Below are positions 16,418-22,889 of a stretch of DNA of 64,000 bases, one piece after another. Where the stretch lies: the NCBI RefSeq assembly GCF_030296615.1, contig NZ_AP027733.1, positions 1-64,000 on the forward strand, given 5' to 3'. Source of the stretch: Frondihabitans sucicola. GTDB lineage: Bacteria; Actinomycetota; Actinomycetes; Actinomycetales; Microbacteriaceae. Every line of letters starts with the position of its first letter. Positions within the stretch are counted from its first letter, which is position 1. The notes beneath the pieces were generated by a model, which had not been told where the DNA came from, ran no database searches, and worked only from the letters and a program-made list of their open reading frames with translations. Both the position numbers and the translations under genes were made by a program.

Positions 16418-16471
16418 GGGTGGGGTCATTTGGTGGCGCTTTTGAAAAAGGGTGGGGTCATTTGGTGGCGC
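16418..16471. repeat. 22-bp direct repeat, two copies
   Basis: The unit beginning GGGTGGGGTCATTTGGTGGC is at 16418-16439 and 16450-16471. Between and around the copies are short A and C tracts. It lies upstream of the + gene at 16512. Confidence 0.9.
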
Positions 16472-16487
16472 CCCCTTTTGGCCCTAT

Positions 16488-16511
16488 TTCACAACTAGCT
16501 ACCGTAAAAAC
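16488..16511 (+). promoter_or_regulatory. Leaderless-type promoter
   Basis: CTAGCTACCGTAAAAAC directly precedes ATG 16512; TACCGT would be the -10. A similar string, TTGCTAGCGTAAAAACC, is at 16983, ahead of the next + gene. Confidence 0.45.
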
Positions 16512-16826
16512 ATGACCAAAAACAAGAGCACCATCAAGCAGGCCCTCGCAACGATCTACACCGATCCGCTGCCCATCTCCCTCAATGCCATCGAGATCAT
16601 CTTCCTCACCTGCGGCACCTTCAGTGCTGCGGTCGCGGCGTTCGCCCTGGCGGCGTCCGAGATCACGGGCAACGCCTTCACGGTGGGAACCTCCTCCGCG
16701 GGTGCGTCGGCGGTCACGACCGCGACACTCATGTTCGTCGCGGGCGCGGCGTACGCAATCACCGTGATCCGCGTGCTCCGCAAGGGCATCTCCGCACGCA
16801 AGACCCTCCTCGCCCGCGAAGACTAG
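16512..16826 (+). CDS. Small two-helix membrane protein
   Basis: 104 residues. Hydrophobic helices at about 26-52 (IEIIFLTCGTFSAAVAAFAL) and about 68-92 (ATLMFVAGAAYAITVIRVL), with basic ends. A terminator follows. Function unknown. Confidence 0.65.
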   Translation: MTKNKSTIKQALATIYTDPLPISLNAIEIIFLTCGTFSAAVAAFALAASEITGNAFTVGTSSAGASAVTTATLMFVAGAAYAITVIRVLRKGISARKTLLARED

Positions 16827-16833
16827 AACCGGA

Positions 16834-16872
16834 CGACGACGCGCCCCGCTCAACGGCGGGGCGTTTCGTCGT
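16834..16872 (+). terminator. Rho-independent terminator
   Basis: CGCCCCGC pairs with GCGGGGCG and is followed by TTT, nested in a wider GACGAC/GTCGTC pair. Confidence 0.75.
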
Positions 16873-16925
16873 CCCGACTCCTCGACCTCGGCGCCGTTCA
16901 AACCACATGGGCCGTTCGGGGTGGA

Positions 16926-16941
16926 GGGTCGGGGATGGGAG
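16926..16941 (+). repeat. Intergenic 16-mer GGGTCGGGGATGGGAG
   Basis: Between the terminator at 16834 and the next + promoter region at 16983. Confidence 0.85.
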
Positions 16942-17039
16942 TGAAAACGGGATGGCCTCGGAGTCCGGGACGAAATCGCAAGTTGCTAGCGTAAAAACCA
17001 GGGCCCGAAGGCCTATTCGACCATGACCGAAGGACGCCG

Positions 17040-17597
17040 ATGATCATCCGCGAAGCTACGCTCCCCGCATCCAACAATCTCGACATGGGCCAACAGTTCC
17101 AGGCCAACGAGGCCAGCTACGGCGCCTGGATCGGCTACTGGGAGATGAGCGCGGAACTCAAGAGCCAGATCATCAGGACCTCAGCCGTCGTCACAGGGGG
17201 TGCCGCAGGGACCCTGGTGACACTCTGGGCCCTCACGGCCACCCTCTTTCACGCAGCCTGGCCCATGGCTCTGATCCTGACCGCCTTCGTCATCGCCGTC
17301 GAGCGATGGGTGATCAAGCATCACTTCGGAGCCATCTTCACCGCCGGGGCGCGTGCAAACGCCCTCGGCGAGGCGATTGCCGAAGGCCTGGTGGCGATCG
17401 GCTACGAGTGGACCCAGGCGGCGTCCATGATCAAGATGGGCTGGAGCGACCCGGCGGGAGCGCCGTCGGGCACGATTCTCTGGTTCTGGGCCGAGGGCAA
17501 GCTCGGCCCGGATGAATACCGTCTGCACCTGACGCCCGAAGGGGACCACTGGCGCGCCCAGTTCGAGCAGATCGCACCGGTTGGGATCGGCGCCTAG
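17040..17597 (+). CDS. Membrane protein with soluble C-terminal domain
   Basis: 185 residues. Two hydrophobic helices at about 47-90 (GGAAGTLVTLWALTATLFHA; MALILTAFVIAVERWVI), then a soluble domain with Trp-rich text (YEWTQAASMIKMGWSD; ILWFWAEGK). Unknown family. Transcription is probably from the region at 16983. Confidence 0.65.
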   Translation: MIIREATLPASNNLDMGQQFQANEASYGAWIGYWEMSAELKSQIIRTSAVVTGGAAGTLVTLWALTATLFHAAWPMALILTAFVIAVERWVIKHHFGAIFTAGARANALGEAIAEGLVAIGYEWTQAASMIKMGWSDPAGAPSGTILWFWAEGKLGPDEYRLHLTPEGDHWRAQFEQIAPVGIGA

Positions 17598-17618
17598 TCT
17601 TCCCAACCCCAGTTGCAA

Positions 17619-17674
17619 GAAGCGCCCGACGCTACAACTCCGAGCCTCGTTGAGTTGTAGCGTCGGGCGCTTTT
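17619..17674. terminator. Long bidirectional hairpin
   Basis: A perfect 20-bp stem (AGCGCCCGACGCTACAACTC) with an 11-base loop, followed by TTTT on the + strand. It lies between convergent genes and touches the stop of the gene at 17674. Confidence 0.85.
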
Positions 17675-17820
17675 CAGTCGACGTCGCCGCGCGACCAGCG
17701 GCGCTTGCGGCCGACCTGGCGGTTGACACGGAAGGGGACGCGACGCGCGTCTCCGTTGCCGCGGTTCTTCCAGGGCTTGCAGAGAGCACAGCCCTTCTGG
17801 CGGTGGGACCTGTGAGCCAT
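17674..17820 (-). CDS. Small basic CxxC protein
   Basis: 48 residues from ATG 17820, GGAGCC upstream: MAHRSHRQKGCALCKPWKN, then a run of basic residues (GRKRRWSRGD). His and Cys spacing suggests a small zinc-binding, nucleic-acid-associated protein; similar tiny CxLCKP proteins are familiar in actinobacteria. Function unproven. Confidence 0.65.
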   Translation of the reverse strand: MAHRSHRQKGCALCKPWKNRGNGDARRVPFRVNRQVGRKRRWSRGDVD

Positions 17821-17908
17821 GGAGGCTCCTTCCGAGGGCTACACCCGCCTCGGGAGGCGGGGTAGCTTGACGCGTCCCGTGCTCGGTTCCATGGTCTGAG
17901 GGTAGCCG

Positions 17909-18294
17909 CTAGAGCGAGCCACCCTCCAGGATCGTGATGGACTCGAAGAGCATCGTGGACAACGATCGGTGGGCGTAGTTGCCGAAGTCGCGGCCGTCGT
18001 CCGCCACCAGCCGCCACTCGATCGGCAAACCCTGGCCGCCGACGTCGTGGCCGTCACGCATCCGGCGCCCACTCCGCTCGTAGCGCTCGGCAACACCGAC
18101 GTGCTCGCCGTCAACGAAGACCTGGCGGGTGCCCAGCAAGTGGAACCCATGGATGGCCATGCCGACGCCGGGTCCGCCGTCGGCCCGACTCGGGGAGATG
18201 TGCACGAGGGGTCGACCTCGATACGCCCGACGAGTGAGCGGGACCCGTTGTGGTCGCGGGTTGGCTTGACGATGGTGCGCTTGGGCTCGGTCAT
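17909..18294 (-). CDS. Unrecognised protein, one-base frame break
   Basis: ATG 18294 overlaps the upstream stop. MTEPKRTIVKPTRDHNGSRS leads to VGRIEVDP, where the frame slips at four G (18208-18211). It resumes LVHISPSRADGGPGVGMAIH and ends FESITILEGGSL. Restored length about 129 residues; it contains GFHLLGTRQVFVDGEHVG. Unknown family. Confidence 0.55.
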
Positions 18295-18800
18295 GCGTGC
18301 ACCGGGCGCGCGGCCTCGACGATGGCCGAGCGCGCAGCGAAGCGCTTGGCGGCCTCTGCGTCGTGGATCGGGCCGGAGATGCCGAAGTGCCGCATGCCCG
18401 CGGAGGCTTCGCGCATCGCCGTGGCGGCCTCCTGGATCGCATCGAACGTGGGGGCGGCCTCGCCTGCCGGGGCGACCCAGGCGTATGCGACTGCCGAGTC
18501 CACGTAGCCGGTCTTGATGGGCACGGGGCCCATGGGGGCGAGGTAGTCGGGCCGGAACCAGACGCGGACGGTGGTGTGCCTCTGGGGGCGCGAGGAGCCG
18601 TACTTGCGGGCGCTCAGGCAGTAGAAGGCTGGGACCTCCGCATAGAAGCCGTTGGTGCCAGGCTCGGAAGCGACGATGGGGTAGATGCCGTCCTTCAACT
18701 CGTAGACGTCGTAGTCGCGCTCACCGAAGAGGTAGGCGCGGTGCGTGATCTCGCCGACGACGGTCATCGTCATGGTCGTTGGGTCGAAGGTGTTCGACAT
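18291..18800 (-). CDS. Unrecognised 169-residue protein
   Basis: First gene of a two-gene unit under a hairpin promoter. Beta-rich N-terminal half (MTMTVVGEITHRAYLFGERD; TTVRVWFRPDYL) and a helical C-terminus. No family is recognised. Confidence 0.7.
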   Translation of the reverse strand: MSNTFDPTTMTMTVVGEITHRAYLFGERDYDVYELKDGIYPIVASEPGTNGFYAEVPAFYCLSARKYGSSRPQRHTTVRVWFRPDYLAPMGPVPIKTGYVDSAVAYAWVAPAGEAAPTFDAIQEAATAMREASAGMRHFGISGPIHDAEAAKRFAARSAIVEAARPVHA

Positions 18801-18873
18801 GGTGGGCGTCCTCTCGGAGACCGTCCCTCGACCTCGTGCGTCTTACAGTACATGTAAGACGAACGAGCGTCAA
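18801..18873 (-). promoter_or_regulatory. Shared promoter with AGGGA hairpin leader
   Basis: TTGACG 18868-18873, spacer 17, TACTGT 18845-18850. Stem GAGGTCG/CGGTCTC with G-U pairs, loop AGGGA, then GAGAGGACGCCCACC. Confidence 0.85.
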
Positions 18874-18888
18874 TACTCAGAGGCGGCG

Positions 18889-19728
18889 CTACGGGCAGGG
18901 CATGGTCCCACCGTGCCCGTTGGAGACGACGCAGCCGTAACCGCCAGGAGGCACCACGCCTCCGCCGATGTCGCCGCCGAGCGTCCCTGCGCCGGGAGGC
19001 GTGGAGCGGGCGACTGGAGGCGTGGAGCCACCTCGCGAGGAGCTGGTGCCGCCGGTGTACGACTTGACGGGCGAAGCCTGCCGGGCCGCGGCGACTCGGG
19101 CAGCTTCGGCGGCAGCCGCCGCTTTCGCGGCTGCCTCTGCCGCAGCCTTCTTGGCGGCAGCTTCGGCCTCCGCCTTCTTCTTGGTGGCGGCGACCTCCGC
19201 GGCAACGCGGGCGGTCTCGTCCTTCTGGAAGGTGGCGAAATCGATCGCGAGGGCCGAGGTGTCGAGGGAGAGCTGGCTGGAGGCCTGTCGAGTCTTGGCG
19301 GCCGTGGCGGTGATCGCCTTGGCGGCGGCGCGGTCCCCGCAGGTCTTCTCGGCGTGCAGTGCTGCGAGGTCGAGCTTGTCATTGCCGACGGCCTTGATGA
19401 AGTCGACCCCGCTCGGGCGGGCGGAGGTTGCGGCGACAGCCGCTACGGCGGGGTGCGCCGCGTAGCTGGTGCTCTTCCAGCCCTTGCCGCCCGGGAGCGT
19501 GGTGCTGGTGATGGCCTTCAGGGTGACGTCGGCCGCCTTGTTCGCCTTGCTGGCACGGGTGGCGGCCTTCTCGCCAGCCTGGAGCGCAGCTCCGCACTGA
19601 CGGCTGGTCTCGGCGCCGTAGGCGCGGTTCGCTCCGACGGCGACCCCGGCCCCGACAATGACGGCGGCGGCGGCGAGGATCGCAATGAGGCGAAGGCCCG
19701 GCTTTCGGCCCATGGTGGTCTCGGTCAC
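18889..19728 (-). CDS. Ala/Lys-rich single-span membrane or secreted protein
   Basis: 279 residues from GTG 19728, overlapping the stop of the gene above. N-terminal signal or anchor (RLIAILAAAAVIVGAGVAVG), then a helical region; residues about 195-225 form an Ala/Lys/Glu-rich coiled coil. The tail is Gly/Pro/Ser-rich and ends CVVSNGHGGTMPCP with two Cys. An extracytoplasmic location is inferred. Confidence 0.6.
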   Translation of the reverse strand: MTETTMGRKPGLRLIAILAAAAVIVGAGVAVGANRAYGAETSRQCGAALQAGEKAATRASKANKAADVTLKAITSTTLPGGKGWKSTSYAAHPAVAAVAATSARPSGVDFIKAVGNDKLDLAALHAEKTCGDRAAAKAITATAAKTRQASSQLSLDTSALAIDFATFQKDETARVAAEVAATKKKAEAEAAAKKAAAEAAAKAAAAAEAARVAAARQASPVKSYTGGTSSSRGGSTPPVARSTPPGAGTLGGDIGGGVVPPGGYGCVVSNGHGGTMPCP

Positions 19729-20000
19729 AGCGACTCCCCCTGAGCCTTGGCGGCGGCCTGGTCGCGGGCGCGGATGTCGGCGAACTGTTGGATGACGGTT
19801 TCGAGCGAGCCAATCCCCCACTGGCTGATGGTGTGGCGTCCGTCGCCTTCGGTCGTCATCGACTTCAGCTCGATGGCGCAGTCCTCACAGATGCTCGAAC
19901 GGTAGAAGCGACCCGGGCGACGGAAGCTGCCGCCGCCGAAGTGGGAGGCGAGCAGGACGTCCTTGCGCAGCTCGCAGCGGTTGCACTTCCCGCGCCTCAT
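19725..20000 (-). CDS. Small double CxxC zinc-ribbon protein
   Basis: 91 residues; ATG 20000 overlaps the upstream stop. CNRCELRKDV and ICEDCAIELK form two Cys pairs about 30 residues apart, as in a zinc ribbon. Probably nucleic-acid or protein binding. Confidence 0.65.
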   Translation of the reverse strand: MRRGKCNRCELRKDVLLASHFGGGSFRRPGRFYRSSICEDCAIELKSMTTEGDGRHTISQWGIGSLETVIQQFADIRARDQAAAKAQGESL

Positions 20001-20311
20001 CGCTCGACCTCGGCGTCGGGGTAGGCGATGGCGCGCCACTCGGCGATCTCCGCCTGGTTGAGCTTGCCCTTTCTGGCCTCGGGCTCACCGTTGGCGACCA
20101 TGGCGTCGATGAGCGCTTGGATGCCTGCGGCGTGCTCGCGGAGCTGCTCGACGGACGGGTAGAAGGTCGCGCTGAGCGTCATGCGCCCGGCCTCGTCGCT
20201 CTCCTGGAGGTGGATGGATGCGTGCCCGTCGTGCATCACGGCCGCCATGTGCTGCGAGCCGTAGTGCTCGATGACGGTGCGGCTCTCGGTGAAGGTCTTG
20301 CGGGTGCTCAT
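19997..20311 (-). CDS. Unrecognised 104-residue protein
   Basis: First gene of a coupled set (20311-18889) below a hairpin promoter. It contains a His-rich stretch (SQHMAAVMHDGHASIHL) and a helical C-terminus. Unknown. Confidence 0.65.
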   Translation of the reverse strand: MSTRKTFTESRTVIEHYGSQHMAAVMHDGHASIHLQESDEAGRMTLSATFYPSVEQLREHAAGIQALIDAMVANGEPEARKGKLNQAEIAEWRAIAYPDAEVER

Positions 20312-20378
20312 GACGTCCTCTCGTACGCCTGTCCCTCAAGCGCATTCCTACAGTACATGCTGTCTTGCTGAGCGTCAA
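20312..20378 (-). promoter_or_regulatory. Shared promoter with AGGGA hairpin leader
   Basis: TTGACG 20373-20378 overlaps the stop of the gene at 20375; spacer 17; TACTGT 20350-20355. Stem GCGCTTG/CAGGCGT, loop AGGGA, GAGAGGACGTC. Confidence 0.8.
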
Positions 20379-20932
20379 CCGTTGTCGGCCGCGCGGGCCA
20401 CCTCCTCGCGCTCCCTCCAGCCCGGAAGCTGCTCATCCAGGAGGCCCGTCATCCATGCATCGAGAGAACCCCGTCGCTCGGTGGCGAGATTGTGCTCAAG
20501 CCTGATCGCATCGCGAAGACGGATGGGCGTCGTTGGCCACCCCTCGGCCAGTCTCCCGACGAACTTCGCATCTTGATCGCGCATCCAGGCATCGTTCTGA
20601 ACTCGGAGACGTGCATCTCGTTCGGCCCTGGCGCCGGAGCGCGCCGACTCCAGCCAGTCCCAGGCCCGCTTGTCCCCTCTCCCTGAGTAGGGCGCGTCGA
20701 GGATGTCGATGGCGAAGAGCCGTCCTGGCGCCGTCCAGGCGCCTGCGTAGAAGACGTCGCAGAACTCCTGGGCTGAGCGCTCCGAGCGCACCAGGAGGAC
20801 CGATCGCTGCACTCGGACCCACCGGGAGCCGCCCTCGTCGCCCCACGTGCTGGTCCAGTCGCGCCGCAAGTACTCGTGGCCGTCCTGGTTGAGGTCGTAG
20901 GTCAGGAGGAGGACGTGTTCACCGAGGGCCAT
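20375..20932 (-). CDS. Cas2/VapD-like ferredoxin-fold protein with helical extension
   Basis: 185 residues. The first 85 follow the Cas2-like layout: strand HVLLLTYDLNQDG with the typical YDL-N-x-x-G turn, a helix, WVRVQRSVLLVRS, a helix beginning SAQEFC, and GRLFAIDILD. The rest is helical and ends LDEQLPGWREREE, which recalls the PGW of the window's HA-like repeats. No CRISPR repeats or other cas genes are present, so an RNase or stand-alone regulator of the VapD/SinR-like kind is the better guess. Confidence 0.5.
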   Translation of the reverse strand: MALGEHVLLLTYDLNQDGHEYLRRDWTSTWGDEGGSRWVRVQRSVLLVRSERSAQEFCDVFYAGAWTAPGRLFAIDILDAPYSGRGDKRAWDWLESARSGARAERDARLRVQNDAWMRDQDAKFVGRLAEGWPTTPIRLRDAIRLEHNLATERRGSLDAWMTGLLDEQLPGWREREEVARAADNG

Positions 20933-20941
20933 GCGCCGAGA

Positions 20942-21133
20942 TTACCGGCGCGAGGTCATCGCGGGAGGTGTTTCCGTGTCCCTGCCTTCGAACCAGTCCT
21001 GCACCTTCCGGTAGGCGCGGTTCAGAGTGTCGATGTCTCGCTGGGTGCCCTCATCTTCGAGGTGCACCTCCAGGAGGGCGACGGCGGCGGTGATTGCGCC
21101 GAACTGGGCCTGGGTGAGTTGGGGATTGGGCAT
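20942..21133 (-). CDS. Small helical protein, paralogue of the gene at 30680
   Basis: 63 residues; AGGAGGCGCC precedes ATG 21133. LTQAQFGAITAAVALLEVHL matches LTQAQIGALRTAVDMYEIHL of the gene at 30865. The C-terminus RDTETPP is encoded by the 12-mer GGGACACGGAAA at 20971. Confidence 0.65.
   Translation of the reverse strand: MPNPQLTQAQFGAITAAVALLEVHLEDEGTQRDIDTLNRAYRKVQDWFEGRDTETPPAMTSRR
20971..20982 (-). repeat. 12-mer GGGACACGGAAA
   Basis: In the last codons of the gene at 20942 and about 40 bases above ATG 20932. Confidence 0.9.
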
Positions 21134-21243
21134 GGCGCCTCCTGGATCATCGAGAGAAAGCCCCTCACTCTCTACAGGCCGCAAGATGGGTCCAAATCCC
21201 GGCATCGTGGTGAATTCCCAGCCTTCGCTGGTCGACGTTGTTC

Positions 21244-21259
21244 GCAACCTGCTACACTA
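21244..21259 (+). promoter_or_regulatory. Extended -10 promoter facing a possible ncRNA
   Basis: GCAACCTGCTACACTA on the + strand, identical to the copies at 484 and 51545, but no + strand gene lies downstream. Confidence 0.6.
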
Positions 21260-21264
21260 GACAC

Positions 21265-21385
21265 AAGTCGCCTCGAACACGACCCAGAAGGCCCCACCGT
21301 GGGATGTCGGAGTCCCTCTCCGCCCCGCTTACCGGAGTAAACCTGGCCCCCTAGGCCAGCCGGGACAGGTGGGGCCTTCCTTCAT
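21265..21385 (+). ncRNA. Candidate structured RNA
   Basis: Below the promoter at 21244 there is no ORF. Instead AAGGCCCCACC (21288-21298) pairs with GGTGGGGCCTT (21368-21378), enclosing three smaller helices: GGGA/TCCC, CTCCG/CGGAG-type and CTGGCC/GGCCAG. The result is a four-way, cloverleaf-like fold of about 90 nt ending near TTCCTTC. It lacks a T-loop and is not a tRNA. It may be a small RNA, or an elaborate terminator for the permease gene at 21391. Confidence 0.45.
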
Positions 21386-21390
21386 TCCCG

Positions 21391-22735
21391 CTACGCGGCC
21401 TCGACCACCGGCTCGACGGTCGTCGGCATCTCGACCACGTTCGACTCCGGGGCTCCCGCGAGGATGCGTTGCATTGTCCCGTCCAGCGCAACGCCCACTC
21501 CGCAGAGCAGCAGCGCGAGGCATGACGCAGGCAGGAGCCAGACGGCCCCGACTGTCGACACGATGAGCGTGCCGAGAAGAGGCCCTACGAGGCCTCCGAT
21601 CGTGATGCCCTGCGCCATGATCGCGGCCGAGCGGCCAGGCGAGAGGTGTGGGCGGGCCGTGGCTGCCAGTGGATAGATCGCCCCAGCCACCGGTGCCTTG
21701 AGGATGCCGATGAGCACTCCGCCGCCGACGAGCATCACCGCGGCGGCGATCGCCCCAGGATGCGGGAAGGCGATGAAGGTCGCAGCGATGACCGCCGTGG
21801 GGATCGCCTGGCCCGCCAGCCCCCGATAGACCGCGCGGGCGAGGCCGCGGGTCGCGTCCTTCCGCGCCGCGAAAGCGAAGCCGCCGATGATGTGCCCAGC
21901 GCTCGGCGCCGAGCTTGCCGCACCGACAAGGCCCGCCTGTCCGGCGCCAACGAGGACCGCAGTCGATCCGGCTCCTAGGAGCGCTCGGGCGACGTGGTAC
22001 AGCGAGTATGTGGCGGACATCCACCAGTCGTGAAGACCCGCCACCTTCCCGATGCGGGTCTTGGCCTTCGCGGCAGGCTTCTGGTCCGGCAGGTGTGACA
22101 CGAGCAGCCAGCCGATGAATGCAGCGCCGCCGAAGCCGAAGACCGCCAGGGGCGACAGGAGCACCAGTGGCGCGGCGAGGGCCGGGCCGACGGTCCACGC
22201 GGTCGCCGAGAGCGTCGGTTCGAGGATGCTGCCACGGGCGCTGAGTTCAGGGCTGAGGTCCAGAGCGTGCCACCAGCCCTGAGCGAGCGCTGCGATACCC
22301 GGCGTCGTCGCTGAGAACAGGAACGTGGTCGCGGCGAGCCCGATGACGCCGACGCCCATCTCTCCCCACACGAACGCGCCAACGGAGAACAATGCGACGA
22401 CGATCGCCTGGGCGGCTGCCGCGAAGCCGAGCACGAGCCGGACCCCCACCGCTCGACCCAGCGCTGGCTGATGCCATTGACGGCCAGGAGGCGGCCGCAC
22501 CCGCCGCGCTGATGACGCCGAGCGCCGCGAGCCCGGTCAGCCCGGAGTGGAGGCCCGGTAACCAGTTGAGGTGGGCCTGGACAGCGACGAGCGTGGCGAT
22601 GGCAGTCGTGAAGCCGGACGTGGCGACACGGACGATGAAGACGCGAAGGATGAGGTTGCGGGCGGCGGGGCTCGCGAGCAGGTGCCGCAGCGACGCGCCC
22701 GCCGTCGACTCCGCGTCTGACATGGAGGTGGGCAT
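21391..22735 (-). pseudogene. MFS-type permease, broken in two places
   Basis: Hydrophobic helices throughout, with MFS-like text. It starts MPTSMSDAESTAGASLRHLL, has FTTAIATLVAVQAHLNWLPG in helix 1, and a second half with ATARPHLSPGRSAAIMAQG. The frame slips at GGCCGC (22492-22497) and at five C (22443-22447). Adding one base at each place gives about 448 residues containing AVNGISQRWVERWGVRLVLG. Substrate unknown. Either a decayed gene or sequence error. Confidence 0.6.
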
Positions 22736-22800
22736 GGCCTTACCGTAGCTACTTGCGACTCCGCGGCGAGCTGGGCTGTCACCCCGTTTTCACGTTGCGA

Positions 22801-22812
22801 TTTCCGTGTCCC
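22801..22812 (-). repeat. 12-mer GGGACACGGAAA
   Basis: Intergenic, 65 bases above the permease start. The stretch 22740-22889 otherwise holds only a possible promoter (minus strand GTAGCTACGGTAAGG directly before ATG 22735). Confidence 0.9.
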
Positions 22813-22889
22813 TATCGAAACCCGGGCTCATGACGCTCGACGCGCGAGCGAGCAGCATGGGCGGCCCGCTCGCGTCGTCGTAACGCCCG

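Noticed and set aside
20375..20932. CRISPR-Cas locus suggested by the Cas2-like protein
   Set aside because: No direct-repeat array or other cas gene in the window.
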